The position numbers were made by a program, and so were the translations under genes. Of a stretch of DNA of 64,000 nucleotides, positions 1-9,662 are shown piece after piece (the first letter of the stretch is position 1; every line of letters starts with the position of its first letter). Under the pieces are notes generated by a model, which searched no databases, was not told where the DNA came from, and saw nothing but the letters and a program-made list of their open reading frames with translations. Origin of the DNA: Streptomyces sp. NRRL F-6131 (lineage in GTDB: Bacteria; Actinomycetota; Actinomycetes; Streptomycetales; Streptomycetaceae); contig JOHN01000006.1 of the NCBI GenBank assembly GCA_000719695.1, positions 108,226-172,225 on the forward strand, in the 5' to 3' direction.

Positions 1-2694
1 CTCCAGGCCGCCGTCGAGCCGGTGGCGGCCGAGGTCGCCGGTGCGGTAGAGCAGGTCCTCGGGGTCGCCGGTGGCCGGGTTGACCGTCCAGGCGCCCGGG
101 TCGGTGCCGGTGCCGGTGTAGCCGAGGCTGCGGTGGGGCGAGCGGATCACGATCTCGCCGACCTCGCCGACGCCGCAGCCGCCGAGCGCCTCGTCCAGGA
201 CGAGCACCTGGGTGCCGGGCAGCGGCCGCCCGATCGGCTGGATGCCGTCGGCCGGCCCGGGCGGCACGGTCCAGGAGCAGACGGCGAGGGTGGTCTCGGT
301 GGGCCCGTACAGGTTGACCACCTCGCTCGCCGGGCAGGCGGCCCGCCAGCGGTCGACGAGGCCGCCGGTGAGCGGCTCGCCGGCGAAGAAGGCCAGCCGC
401 AGGGCGTCCGGTCCGGCGGAGCCGGCCGGTCGTTCGGCGAGCCAGGCGGAAGCGAGGGCGGGCACCGTGTGTACGGCGGTGATCCGCTGCTCGGCGAGCC
501 AGCCGAGCAGCTCACCGGGCATCAGCTCGTCGCCCCGCGCGGGGACGCAGAGGGTGGCACCGGAGACCAGCGGCAGCAGCAGGTCGCGGAGCATCACGTC
601 GAAGGAGAGGCCGGTGAGGAAGGCGGTGCGGTCGCCGGGGCCGAGCCCGAAGGTGTCGCGCTGCCAGGTGAGGAAGTGGCCGAGGCCGCTCTCCCGGCCG
701 AGGACGCCCTTGGGGACGCCGGTGGTGCCGGAGGTGAAGAACAGGTAGCCGGCCGCGCGCCCGTACCGGCGGCCCTCCTCGGCCTTGGGCGCGGGGCCGG
801 CGGGCCGGCCGGTGGCGGCGGCCACCTCGACGACGGTGACGCCGTCGCGCCGCAGCGGGGACTCCTCCTCCTCGGGGCCGGTGACCAGGGCGGCGAGGGC
901 GGCGCCGGACTCGGCGAGCAGGCTCTGCTGTCGCAGCCGGGGCAGCCGGGGGTCGACGGCGGCGAGCACACCGCCACCGGCCAGCACCGCGACCAGGGCG
1001 GCGACCAGGGCCGGGCCGCGACGGCCGGACACGGCGACCACGGGCCGCTCGGCGGCGTCCGGGTCCAGGCCGAGCGCGGTGCGGATCTCCTCGGCGCGCT
1101 CCCACAGCTCGGCGTACGTCCAGCGGAGTTCGCCGCACTCGACGGCGGGCGCGCCGGGGTCGGCCGCCACCCGGGCGTGCAGCAGCGCCCGGACGGTGGG
1201 CCCGGGGGCGGCGCCGAGCGGGGCGGCCGGGTCGGGCAGGCCGGCGTCCGGGAGGGCGAGGGTGTGCCGGCCGACCGGGCGCTCGGGGTCGGCGGCGGCC
1301 TGCTCCAGCAGGTGGACCAGTTGGCGGAGCAGGTGCGTCACCCGCTCGGGCCGCAGCCGCGCGCGCTGGAAGACGGCCTCCAGGACGAGTTCCTCGCCGT
1401 CCTCGCGGGCGTAGAGGGTGAGCGGGAGCTTGGCCGGCGGGTCCTCCGGGGCGAGGAACTCCAGTGGCAGCCCGCCGAGCCGGTCGGTCAGCTCGACGGT
1501 CGTGGTGTGGTTGAACATCACCTGGTAGATCGGGGTGTGGCTGGTGCTGCGCTCGGGCCGCAGCGCCTCGACCAGGTGCTCGAAAGGCAGGTCCTGGTGC
1601 TCGTAGGCGTCCAGCGCGGTGCGGTTGACCCGCTCCAGCAGGGTGCGGAAGCCGGGGCCGCCGGCCGCACCGTCGGCCTCGCCGTCGGTGGCGGTGAGGT
1701 CGGCGCGCAGGGCCAGCGTGTTGAGGAAGCAGCCGACGGCGTCGGCGAGTTCGGGGCGGGAGCGGCCGGCGGTGGGCACCCCGACCACCACGTCCGTGGT
1801 GCCGGTGAGCCGGCCGAGCAGCAGCTGGAACGCGGTCAGCACGACCATGAAGGTGGAGGAGCCGGTGGCGGCGCCCAGGGTGCGCAGCCGGGCCAGGGCG
1901 GCGGCCGGGAGCCGGACCGAACGGGTCGCTCCGGCGTGCCGGGCGGCGCCGGGTTCGGGGGCGTCGCGGGGCAGGTCGAGGACGGCGGGCGCGCCGTCCA
2001 GCGCGGTCCGCCAGTGGGCAAGGTCCCCGATGTGGGCGCCGTCGGCGAGCCGACCGCGCTGCCAGGCCGCGAAGTCGGCGTACTGGACGGGGGCGGCGGC
2101 CGGCCGCGGGGTGCGGCCGGCGCTCAGCTCGGCGTAGTGGTCGCCGAGTTCGCGCAGGACGACGCCGAGCGACCAGCCGTCCACGACGCTGTGGTGGGCG
2201 ACCAGCAGGAGGACGTGCGCCTCGGGGCTCTCGCGCAGGACGGCGGCGCGCAGCAGCGGGCCGGTGGTGAGGTCGAAGACCCGCCGGGTCTCGGCGCCGA
2301 TCCAGGCCTCGGCCGGTCCGGTGGCCGCGCCGTCCAGGACGGGCAGCGGCACCGGGGCGGGGGCGGCGACGAGCTGGACGGGTTCGCCGTCGGCCTCGCG
2401 GAAGGTGGTGCGCAGGGCGTCGTGCCGGGCGACCACGAGGTCGAGCGCGGCGGACAGCGCGGCGAGGTCGAGGGGGCCGGTGATCCGGGCCGCCAACGGC
2501 ACGTTGTAGGCCGGGTTGCCGGGGTCGAAGCGGTCGACGAACCAGAGCCGGCGCTGGGCGTACGAGGCGGGGGCCGGGGCGTCCCCGGGGTGGCGGGGGA
2601 TCCGGTCCGCGGGGCCCTCGGCGGCCTCGTCCTGGAGCTGGTCGAGCAGCCGCTCGCGGTCCTCGGCGGAGAGCTCGGGCAGGTGCTGGGTCAT
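1..2694 (-). CDS. Non-ribosomal peptide synthetase, C-A module (3' part beyond window)
   Basis: Reads leftwards and is still open at position 1, so only the first 898 codons are seen. The start is ATG at 2694, forming an ATGA overlap with the stop of the upstream NRPS gene, which implies translational coupling. A condensation domain begins near residue 40 and carries the catalytic HHSVVDG motif at residues 167-173. An adenylation domain follows from about residue 455 with FTSGTTGVPKG, GPTE and, close to the window edge, YRTGD. The core A4 segment reads FDVMLRD, which is unusual: the residue aligning with GrsA 239 is Arg, and 278 aligns with His, so the substrate cannot be assigned. The short N-terminal segment rich in Glu, Arg and Leu may be a docking helix. 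Colinearity makes this the third elongation step after the A-T-C-A-T protein. A carrier domain should lie left of the window. Confidence 0.9.
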   Translation of the reverse strand, partial: MTQHLPELSAEDRERLLDQLQDEAAEGPADRIPRHPGDAPAPASYAQRRLWFVDRFDPGNPAYNVPLAARITGPLDLAALSAALDLVVARHDALRTTFREADGEPVQLVAAPAPVPLPVLDGAATGPAEAWIGAETRRVFDLTTGPLLRAAVLRESPEAHVLLLVAHHSVVDGWSLGVVLRELGDHYAELSAGRTPRPAAAPVQYADFAAWQRGRLADGAHIGDLAHWRTALDGAPAVLDLPRDAPEPGAARHAGATRSVRLPAAALARLRTLGAATGSSTFMVVLTAFQLLLGRLTGTTDVVVGVPTAGRSRPELADAVGCFLNTLALRADLTATDGEADGAAGGPGFRTLLERVNRTALDAYEHQDLPFEHLVEALRPERSTSHTPIYQVMFNHTTTVELTDRLGGLPLEFLAPEDPPAKLPLTLYAREDGEELVLEAVFQRARLRPERVTHLLRQLVHLLEQAAADPERPVGRHTLALPDAGLPDPAAPLGAAPGPTVRALLHARVAADPGAPAVECGELRWTYAELWERAEEIRTALGLDPDAAERPVVAVSGRRGPALVAALVAVLAGGGVLAAVDPRLPRLRQQSLLAESGAALAALVTGPEEEESPLRRDGVTVVEVAAATGRPAGPAPKAEEGRRYGRAAGYLFFTSGTTGVPKGVLGRESGLGHFLTWQRDTFGLGPGDRTAFLTGLSFDVMLRDLLLPLVSGATLCVPARGDELMPGELLGWLAEQRITAVHTVPALASAWLAERPAGSAGPDALRLAFFAGEPLTGGLVDRWRAACPASEVVNLYGPTETTLAVCSWTVPPGPADGIQPIGRPLPGTQVLVLDEALGGCGVGEVGEIVIRSPHRSLGYTGTGTDPGAWTVNPATGDPEDLLYRTGDLGRHRLDGGLE

Positions 2695-5600
2695 CGGGCA
2701 GTGCCTTTCGGGTCCGCGGTGGACTGGCCTCGGGCGGCGTGGGCGGCGAGCATGGCCGTCTCCACCCTGGCGGTGAGCGAGGCGACGGTGGGGTGGTCGA
2801 AGACCTCGCGGAGCGGGAGGTCGACGCCGAAGGCCCGGTGGATCTCCCACATGAGCTGCACGGCGGCGATGCTGTTGCCGCCGAGTTCGAAGAAGTTGTC
2901 GTGGATGCCGAGCGCGGGCAGGTCCAGCAGGGTCCGCCAGAGCTCGGTGAGGGTGCGTTCGCGCCGGTTGCGCGGGGGGACGTGGGCGCGGGTGGCGCCG
3001 AGGTCGGCCGCGGCGGGGGCGGGCAGGGCGCGCCGGTCGGTCTTGCCGCTGGGGCTGAGCGGCAGGGCGTCCAGCAGGACGAGGACGTCGGGCACCATGT
3101 GGCCGGGCAGCCGTTCGGCGAGGTGCGCGCGCAGGGCGGCGGCGTCGGGCGCGTCGCCACCGTCGGTGCGGTCGGGGGCGGCGTAGCCGACCAGCCGGGG
3201 GTGGCCGGGGGTGTCCTCGCGCAGCAGGACGGCGGCGGCCCGCACGCCGGGGTGGTCGGCGAGCACGGCCTCGATCTCGCCGAGCTCGATCCGGAAGCCG
3301 CGCAGTTTGACCTGGTCGTCGGCGCGGCCGAGGAAGTCGAGCCGCCCGTCGGGCAGGTGGCGCACGAGGTCGCCGGTGCGGTAGATCCGGGCGCCCTTGC
3401 GGCCGGCGAAGGGGTCGGGCCGGAAGCGCTCCTCGGTGAGGTCGGGCCGGTCGAGGTAGCCCCGGGCCAGGCCCGCGCCGCCGATCCACAGTTCGCCGGG
3501 GACGCCGGCCGGCAGCAGCTGCCGGTTGCGGTCCAGCACGTAGGCGCGCATGTTGCCCATCGGCCGTCCGATCGGCGGGGAGCCGGTGTAGCGGCCGGGC
3601 TCGCACTCCTCGGCGATGACGGTGACGGTGCCCTCGGTGGGGCCGTAGCCGTTGACGAACCGCCGGCCGGGCACCGACCAGTCGTCGACGAGTCCGCCGG
3701 AGAAGGCCTCGCCGCCGACGAAGCAGATCCGCAGCCGCGGGAAGCCCCGGCCGTCGAGCAGCTTCATCACCGCGGGGGGCATGTCCATCACGGTGACGCC
3801 CTGCTCGGTCATGAAGCGGGTGAGGTCGCGGACCGAGAGCAGGGTCTCCCGGCGGGCCAGGCAGAGCCGGGCGCCGCTGGTCAGGGCGCCGAAGATCTCG
3901 AAGACCGAGACGTCGAAGCTGAGCGAGGCGAACTGCAGCATCCGGTCGTGCGGGCCCAGCCCGAACATCTCGTGGACGTTGGCCATGAAGTTGCAGACCG
4001 AGCGGTGCTCGACCAGCACGCCCTTGGGGCGGCCGGTGGAGCCGGAGGTGTAGATGACGTAGGCCGCGCCGTCCGGTCCGGCGACCGGGTCGGGCCGGCC
4101 GTCGGGCTGCCGGGCGAGCTCCGGGTCGGTGTCGAGTTCGACCACCGCGGCCGGGGTCGGCGGGACGCGGTCGCGGACGGCGGACCGGGTGAGCACCACC
4201 GGCGCCGCGCTGTCGGCGAGCATGAAGGCGAGCCGGTCGGCCGGGTAGTCCGGGTCGAGCGGGACGTAGGCGGCGCCGGCCTTGAGGACGCCGAGCACGG
4301 CGATCACGAGGTCCGGCGAGCGGTCGACGCAGACCGCGACCCGGCTGCCGGGGCCGGTGCCGAGGGCGCGCAGCCGGTGGGCCAGGCGGTTGGCGCGGCG
4401 GTCGAGTTCGGCGTAGGTCAGGGTGACGTCGGACTCGAAGGCGAGGGCGACGGCCCCGGGGTCGGCGTCCACCCGGCGCTCGAACAGCTGGTGCACGGTG
4501 GCGCCGTCCTCGAACGGCCGGGCGGTGTCGTTCCAGGTGTGGACCTGCTCGTGGTACTGGTCCGGGTCGAGCAGCGGCAGCCGGGTGAACGGCCGCTCCG
4601 GGTCGGCGAGGGCGGCGTCGAGCAGGGTGGTCAGCGCGGCCAGGGCACGGCGCACGGTCGGCGCGGTGAACAGGTCGGTGCGGTACTCGGCGGTGAGCCG
4701 CAGTCCGTCCCGGCAGGGGGTGGCGGAGAGGCCGAGGTCGGCGCGGGCGGTGCCGGCGTCGAGTTCGACGACGGAGGCCTGCGGCCCGCCGAGGTCGAAC
4801 TCGGCCCGGTGCGCGTCCTCCAGGGTGAACATGACCTGGTAGACGGGGTCCCGGTCGACCGTGCGGCCGGCGCCGGCCAGTTCGACGATGCGTTCGAAGG
4901 GCGTCTCCTGGTGGGCGAAGGCGCCGAGCACCACCGCCCGGACCCGGTGGAGCAGCTCGCGGTAGCCCGGGTCGCCGCTCAGGTCGGTGCGCAGCGGCAG
5001 GGTGTTGATGAAGCAGCCGATCGGCTGCTCCGCGCCGGGCACGGTGCGTCCGGCGACGGCGGTGCCGAGCACGACGTCCTCGGTGCCGGTGATCCGGGCG
5101 AGGTAGGCCTGGCAGAGGGCCACCAGGGCCGTGAACGGGGTGACGCCCTCGGCGCGGCACAGCGTCGTCAGCCGGTCCAGCAGCGCGGGCGGGACGAGGA
5201 CGCTCTCCCGGGCGCCGCGGTTGGTGAGCCGGGGCGGCCGGGGGTGGTCGGTGGGCAGCCCGAGCTCCTGCGGCGCGCCGGCCAGGACCTGCCGCCAGTA
5301 GGCGGCGTGCGCGCCCCCGGAGGCCCGTTCGGCCTCCTCGCGCAGCGCCGGGACGAGGTCGGCCGGGCTCACGGCGGGCGGCGCGGGGGCGGGGGCACCG
5401 GTGGTCCCGGACCGGTAGAGGTCGGCGAGGTCCTGGCCGAGCAGGCCGAGCGACCAGCCGTCCAGGACGAGGTGGTGGACGACCAGGACGAGGACGTGGT
5501 GGTCGTCGGTGTGGCGGAGCAGCGCGGCGCGGAGCAGCGGGCCGGTGGCGGGGTCGAGCGGCTCGGCGGCGAACCGTGCCGTCCAGGCCCGCCGTTCCTC

Positions 5601-7703
5601 CTCGGTCCCGGCCTCGTGCAGCGGCAGGTCGAGGGCGGGCAGGCCGTCGGCGGGCGGGGCGTGGACGAGCTGGACGGGTCGGCCGCCGTCGGTAATGAAG
5701 GTGGTGCGCAGGGCGTCGTGACGGGCGAGGAGGCGGCGCAGGGCGCGGTGCAGGGCCACCCGGTCCAGGGCGCCGCGCAGCTCGAGGGCGAGCGGGACGT
5801 GGTAGGCGGCGCCGGTGTCGTCGAGCCGGCTCAGCAGCCACATCCGGCGCTGGGCCGGGGAGAGCGGCAGCGGCCGGGAACGGTCGGCGGCCGGGCCGTC
5901 GGGTCCGGACGGTACGGATGGTGCGACAGGGGCGGGTGGCGCGGCAGGGGCGGGCGGGGCGGCGGCCAGGGCGGCGGCAAGGCCGCGGACGGTGGGGTCG
6001 GCGAGCACCGCCGTGAACTTCAGCTCCCGCGCGTGCCGCTCGCGCAGGGCGGCGACGACCCGGGCGGCGGACAGCGACGTGCCGCCGAGCAGGAAGAAGT
6101 CGTCGAGCGCGCCGACCCGGTCGGTGCCGAGCACCTCCTGCCAGAGCGCGGCGAGTTCGGTCTCGGCGCCGGGCCGCGGGGCGACGAACTCGCCGGTCGG
6201 GGCGGCGCGGGTGACGTCGGGCGCGGGCAGCGCGGCGCGGTCGACCTTGCCGTTGCGGGTGAGCGGCAGCTCCGGCAGGGGCAGGAACAGGGTCGGCACC
6301 TGATGGCCGGGCAGCCGCTCGGCCAGCCAGCCGCGCAGTTCGGCCCCGGTCGCGGTCGCGCCGGGGCGGAACACCGGGTGGGCGACCAGCCGCGGCCCGC
6401 CGGGCAGGTCCTCGCGCAGGGTGACGGCGGCCGCGGCGACCCGCGGGTGGCCGCACAGGACGGACTCGATCTCGCCGAGTTCGATCCGGAAGCCGCGCAG
6501 TTTGACCTGGCCGTCCTCGCGGCCGACGAAGCGCAGGCTGCCGTCGGGCCGACGCACGGCGAGGTCCCCGGTGCGGTAGTACCGGGGACCGCCGGGTTCC
6601 AGGGTGATGAAGCGTTCGGCGGTCAGGTCGGGGCGGTTGAGGTAGCCGCGGGCCAGTCCGGCGCCGGTGAGGTGGAGTTCGCCCTGCTCGCCGTCGGGGA
6701 CGGGCCGGCGCCGGTGGTCGAGGAGCACCGCCGCGATGCCGGGGATCGGCCGGCCGATCGACGGCTCCCCGGCGGTGTCGGCCGGGTCGGCGGGGTCCAG
6801 CGGGGGGACCACGCCCGCCGTGGCGACCACCGTGCACTCGGTCGGCCCGTAGTGGTTGACCAGGGTGAACGGCAGGCCCGCCGGCGGGTGCCGGTGCAGC
6901 CGGTCGCCGCCGGTCAGCAGGTGGCGCAGCGCGGTGTGCGCGGGCCACGGCTCGTCGAGGACGAGTTCGGCCAGCGGGGTGGGCAGGAAGGCGAGCGTGA
7001 TGCCCGCGTCGGCCAGCCAGCCGACCAGCTCGGGGGCGGAGCGGTGCCGGTCGGTGGCCAGGTGCAGTTCGGCCCCGGCCGCCAGGGTGGGCCAGATCTC
7101 CCAGACCGCGGCGTCGAAGGCCAGGCCGGCCAGCTGGGTGGTGCGGTCCCGCGCGGTGAGGCCGTAGGCGGCGGTGTGCCAGGCGACCAGGTGGGACAGG
7201 CCCTCGTGCGGGATCTCGACGCCCTTGGGCAGCCCGGTGGAGCCGGAGGTGTAGACGCAGTAGGCGACGTCGGCCGGTTCGACCGCCACCGGTCGCGGAG
7301 CCCGCTCGTCCGCACCGTCGCGCGGCAGGTCGAGCGAGGGGCAGGGCAGCGGCGGCAGGACGGCCCGCACGGCGGGCTCGGTGAGCACCAGCCGGGCGTC
7401 GGCGTCCCGGACCAGGAAGGCCAGCCGCTCGGCCGGGTGGCCCGGGTCGACGGGGACGTGGACCGCGCCGGCCTGGAGGACCGCGAGCATCCCCACCACC
7501 AGCTCGGGGGACCGGTGCGCGGCCAGCACCACCCGGTCGCCGCGGCCCACCCCCGCCTCCCGCAGCCGGGCCGCCAGCCCGGCCGCCCGGGCCACCAGGC
7601 TCCGGTAGGTCAGGCGCCGTTCGCCCTGCACCACGGCGGTCGCGTCCGGGGCGGCGAGCGCCGCCCGTGACACCAACTCCTGTACCGGCACCGTGTTCAC
7701 CAC
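2691..7703 (-). CDS. Non-ribosomal peptide synthetase, A-T-C-A-T
   Basis: About 1670 residues. Order: adenylation domain A1 (about 5-495; YTSGSTG at 151-157, YRTGD at 376-380), carrier T1 (LGGTSL, phosphopantetheine Ser 543), condensation domain (about 610-1040; HHLVLDG at 743-749), A2 (about 1075-1540) and carrier T2 (LGGNSI, Ser 1611). Starting with A-T and no condensation domain, it should load the first residue. The A1 specificity residues read DAWFLGHVVK by alignment with GrsA, one change from the published Leu code DAWFLGNVVK. A2 reads DVFDFGGVTK, which I cannot assign; the Asp at position 278 could favour a basic side chain. GTG codons at 7703 and 7700 are both possible starts behind a GGGGAGG ribosome site. 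It lies 26 bases after the exporter gene and overlaps the next NRPS by four bases. Confidence 0.93.
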   Translation of the reverse strand: MVNTVPVQELVSRAALAAPDATAVVQGERRLTYRSLVARAAGLAARLREAGVGRGDRVVLAAHRSPELVVGMLAVLQAGAVHVPVDPGHPAERLAFLVRDADARLVLTEPAVRAVLPPLPCPSLDLPRDGADERAPRPVAVEPADVAYCVYTSGSTGLPKGVEIPHEGLSHLVAWHTAAYGLTARDRTTQLAGLAFDAAVWEIWPTLAAGAELHLATDRHRSAPELVGWLADAGITLAFLPTPLAELVLDEPWPAHTALRHLLTGGDRLHRHPPAGLPFTLVNHYGPTECTVVATAGVVPPLDPADPADTAGEPSIGRPIPGIAAVLLDHRRRPVPDGEQGELHLTGAGLARGYLNRPDLTAERFITLEPGGPRYYRTGDLAVRRPDGSLRFVGREDGQVKLRGFRIELGEIESVLCGHPRVAAAAVTLREDLPGGPRLVAHPVFRPGATATGAELRGWLAERLPGHQVPTLFLPLPELPLTRNGKVDRAALPAPDVTRAAPTGEFVAPRPGAETELAALWQEVLGTDRVGALDDFFLLGGTSLSAARVVAALRERHARELKFTAVLADPTVRGLAAALAAAPPAPAAPPAPVAPSVPSGPDGPAADRSRPLPLSPAQRRMWLLSRLDDTGAAYHVPLALELRGALDRVALHRALRRLLARHDALRTTFITDGGRPVQLVHAPPADGLPALDLPLHEAGTEEERRAWTARFAAEPLDPATGPLLRAALLRHTDDHHVLVLVVHHLVLDGWSLGLLGQDLADLYRSGTTGAPAPAPPAVSPADLVPALREEAERASGGAHAAYWRQVLAGAPQELGLPTDHPRPPRLTNRGARESVLVPPALLDRLTTLCRAEGVTPFTALVALCQAYLARITGTEDVVLGTAVAGRTVPGAEQPIGCFINTLPLRTDLSGDPGYRELLHRVRAVVLGAFAHQETPFERIVELAGAGRTVDRDPVYQVMFTLEDAHRAEFDLGGPQASVVELDAGTARADLGLSATPCRDGLRLTAEYRTDLFTAPTVRRALAALTTLLDAALADPERPFTRLPLLDPDQYHEQVHTWNDTARPFEDGATVHQLFERRVDADPGAVALAFESDVTLTYAELDRRANRLAHRLRALGTGPGSRVAVCVDRSPDLVIAVLGVLKAGAAYVPLDPDYPADRLAFMLADSAAPVVLTRSAVRDRVPPTPAAVVELDTDPELARQPDGRPDPVAGPDGAAYVIYTSGSTGRPKGVLVEHRSVCNFMANVHEMFGLGPHDRMLQFASLSFDVSVFEIFGALTSGARLCLARRETLLSVRDLTRFMTEQGVTVMDMPPAVMKLLDGRGFPRLRICFVGGEAFSGGLVDDWSVPGRRFVNGYGPTEGTVTVIAEECEPGRYTGSPPIGRPMGNMRAYVLDRNRQLLPAGVPGELWIGGAGLARGYLDRPDLTEERFRPDPFAGRKGARIYRTGDLVRHLPDGRLDFLGRADDQVKLRGFRIELGEIEAVLADHPGVRAAAVLLREDTPGHPRLVGYAAPDRTDGGDAPDAAALRAHLAERLPGHMVPDVLVLLDALPLSPSGKTDRRALPAPAAADLGATRAHVPPRNRRERTLTELWRTLLDLPALGIHDNFFELGGNSIAAVQLMWEIHRAFGVDLPLREVFDHPTVASLTARVETAMLAAHAARGQSTADPKGTAR

Positions 7704-7729
7704 TGCCGCCTCCCCGTCCTCTTCGGTTC

Positions 7730-9118
7730 TCAGCCGACCGTCTCGGCGTTCTGCTCGTCCTGCTCGTCGGCCTTGCCGACCCGGTCCACCGGGCCGGTCC
7801 CGTCCCCGGTGGCCGCACCGCCCTCGTCCGCCGGACCTCCCTCGTCCGCCGGACCGTCGGGGGCCACCGGACCGTCGGCGGCCGGCGGGAGTTCGCGCAT
7901 CGCGCGGATCGGCGAGAACACGATCCACAGCGCGGAGGCGAACAGCCCCGCGGCGGCCACGAAGAGGGTGGGCCGCAGGCCGATGCCCTCGCCGAGCCAG
8001 CCGCCCAGCAGCGCGCCGACCGGCACCACGCCCCAGGAGACGAACCGGTAGCTGGCGTTCATCCGGCCGAGCAGGGCGTTCGGGGTGATGGTCTGACGCA
8101 GGCTCACCACCTGGATGTTGGCCACCATGGTGCCGACCCCGCCGACGAAGAACGACAGCACCAGCAGCGCCAGCAGCAGCGGCCGCGGTCCGTCGGCCAG
8201 CGGCACCACGACCGGGGCGGCGCAGCCGACCACCATGGCCAGAGAGACGGTCGACCCGACGCCCAGCCGCTCGGAGATCCGCTTGGCGAGGAGCGAGCCG
8301 ACCAGCGAGCCGACCGCGCCGCCGCCGAGCACCAGGCCGACCGTGCCGGCCGACATGTCCCGCTCCCGGGTGGCGTACAGCAGGAAGACCGTCTCCAGCA
8401 CCAGCCAGAACATGTTGTACGTCGCGGCCTCCAGCACGCAGGCCCGCAGCACCCGGTTGCCGAAGGTGAAGCGCAGGCCCTCGGCGATCTCCCGGCGCAC
8501 CGGCCTGCGGTCCCGGGCGCGCTCGGGCGCCTCCTCCCGGCGGCGGACCAGGCCGAGGCCGGTCGCGGACACCGCGAAGGCGACCGCGCTGATCAGCACC
8601 GCGTCCTGGGGCGAGAGCCAGCCCGCGAGCCAGCCGGCCAGGGCCGGTCCGGCGACCTGCGCCACGGAGGCGCTGACCTGGAGCTTGCTGTTGCCCTCCA
8701 GCAGGTCCTCGCGGTCCACCAGGGACGGCAGGTAGGCCTGGTAGGAGACCTCGAACAGCACGGTGAACACACCGGCCAGCAGCGCGGCGAAGCTGAGCCA
8801 GCCGATGGTCAGCAGGTCGGCCGCGTACAGCAGCGGCACACCGGCCAGCACGAGCGCCCGGCAGACCGTGCTGACCAGCATGACCGGCCGCCGCCGGGAG
8901 CGGTCGGCCCAGACGCCGGCGAACAGCGTCAGGACCAGGAAGGGCAGGTACGACAGGGCGTTGAGGACGCCCATCGCGCGCGCGTCCACCTGCAGGGTGA
9001 CGGCAGCGGTGAGGGGGATCGCGAGCAGCGTGATCTGGCTGCCGAACTGGGCGACGGTGTCCCCGGCCCAGAACACCGTGAAGTCGCGATGGCCCCACAG
9101 GGAACGGCGCCCGGTCAC
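7730..9118 (-). CDS. MFS exporter (DHA3/EntS-like)
   Basis: A 462-residue polytopic membrane protein of the MFS_3 type, the family of the enterobactin exporter EntS and many antibiotic self-resistance pumps. It begins GRRSLWGHRDFTVFWAGD, and the cytoplasmic loop motif GVWADRSRRRPVM between helices 2 and 3 is the family motif A. About twelve hydrophobic segments can be counted. The C-terminal 50 or so residues are a hydrophilic Asp, Gly and Pro rich tail containing the repeat PADEGG twice. The GTG start at 9118 forms a GTGA overlap with the stop of the carrier-protein gene, and the NRPS gene follows after 26 bases, so all are one transcript. The likely role is export of the peptide product or immunity to it. 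Assignment to MFS is firm; the substrate is inferred from context only. Confidence 0.9.
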   Translation of the reverse strand: MTGRRSLWGHRDFTVFWAGDTVAQFGSQITLLAIPLTAAVTLQVDARAMGVLNALSYLPFLVLTLFAGVWADRSRRRPVMLVSTVCRALVLAGVPLLYAADLLTIGWLSFAALLAGVFTVLFEVSYQAYLPSLVDREDLLEGNSKLQVSASVAQVAGPALAGWLAGWLSPQDAVLISAVAFAVSATGLGLVRRREEAPERARDRRPVRREIAEGLRFTFGNRVLRACVLEAATYNMFWLVLETVFLLYATRERDMSAGTVGLVLGGGAVGSLVGSLLAKRISERLGVGSTVSLAMVVGCAAPVVVPLADGPRPLLLALLVLSFFVGGVGTMVANIQVVSLRQTITPNALLGRMNASYRFVSWGVVPVGALLGGWLGEGIGLRPTLFVAAAGLFASALWIVFSPIRAMRELPPAADGPVAPDGPADEGGPADEGGAATGDGTGPVDRVGKADEQDEQNAETVG

Positions 9119-9279
9119 TCGCCCCAGTCCTCCTCGACCTCCGGCGCGAGGCCGAGCAGGACCGGGTCGACGGCGAGGACCTCGAGTTCGCTGGCGCAGC
9201 CGGCGCAGTCGAGGACCTCACCGAGCCTGGGGTCGGCGGGCAGTGCGAGCCCTTCGTCGCACTCGGGGCAGACGACCAT
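9115..9279 (-). CDS. lysW: LysW-type amino-group carrier protein
   Basis: A 54-residue acidic protein with two CxxC pairs (CPEC at 4-7, CAGC at 25-28) that form the zinc knuckle of LysW, and the invariant C-terminal tail EDWGE. In LysW the gamma-carboxyl of the last Glu forms an isopeptide bond with the alpha-amino group of the substrate, which is then phosphorylated, reduced and aminated while attached. ATG at 9279 is preceded by a perfect AGGAGG. The gene heads the exporter-NRPS operon and overlaps the exporter by four bases. In streptomycetes lysine is made by the diaminopimelate route, and known stand-alone LysW homologues work in secondary metabolism (vazabitide A is the studied case), so this carrier probably builds a non-protein amino acid for the NRPS. 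The partner ligase, kinase, reductase and aminotransferase are not in this window and would have to lie left of it or elsewhere. Confidence 0.9.
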   Translation of the reverse strand: MVVCPECDEGLALPADPRLGEVLDCAGCASELEVLAVDPVLLGLAPEVEEDWGE

Positions 9280-9662
9280 GGTGGCCTCCTGGGGATCGGG
9301 CGGGTGGACGGGGACCGGCGGCCGGGGGCCGTCGGCCGCGCCGAACGTACCGGCGCCGGGGGCCGTGCGCGTCCGCACCGCATTGAGTTCCGCGGGCCGC
9401 CGCCTCAACGCCGTGCTTAGGCGCGTCCACGCCCGGCGACGGGCGGCGGGTCGGCCGGATGCCGTCGCCGGGCCGTGCCCGCGAGCCGGGACCTGCCCGG
9501 CGACACGCCTGACCTGAGCTCAATTCCGTGGCACGGAAAGGAGTTGGCGCCCGTTTCGTCGGCGATCTTGATGGACATGAGTCAACTCGCTGACTAGTTT
9601 GACGTGTGCATCCGCCACACCCGCCCACAAGGCACCACTTCCTGCGAGCCGAGGACGGCACC
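9280..9662. promoter_or_regulatory. Divergent promoter region of NRPS operon and response regulator, with two dyads
   Basis: This 383-base spacer separates the leftward carrier-protein/NRPS operon from the rightward response-regulator gene and contains no convincing gene. Two inverted repeats stand out. The first is a perfect 15-base dyad TTCCGTG-G-CACGGAA at 9524-9538. The second is AGTCA-N6-TGACT at 9580-9595. Both lie nearer the regulator gene. Dyads of this size suit a dimeric LuxR/NarL-type regulator, so autoregulation or control of the NRPS operon by the neighbouring regulator is plausible, but binding is an inference. I could not place a confident -35/-10 pair for either direction. Confidence 0.45.

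Noticed and set aside
512..3160. 882-codon minus-strand frame overlapping the first NRPS
   Set aside because: It is out of frame with the motifs; its product is Arg/Pro-rich, whereas the correct frame gives HHSVVDG and YRTGD.
22..7670. Very long open frames on the plus strand opposite the NRPS genes (for example 22-3186 and 2739-7670)
   Set aside because: They are antisense shadows: the minus strand encodes complete NRPS motifs, while the plus products are Gly, Ala, Arg and Val rich with no recognisable domain.
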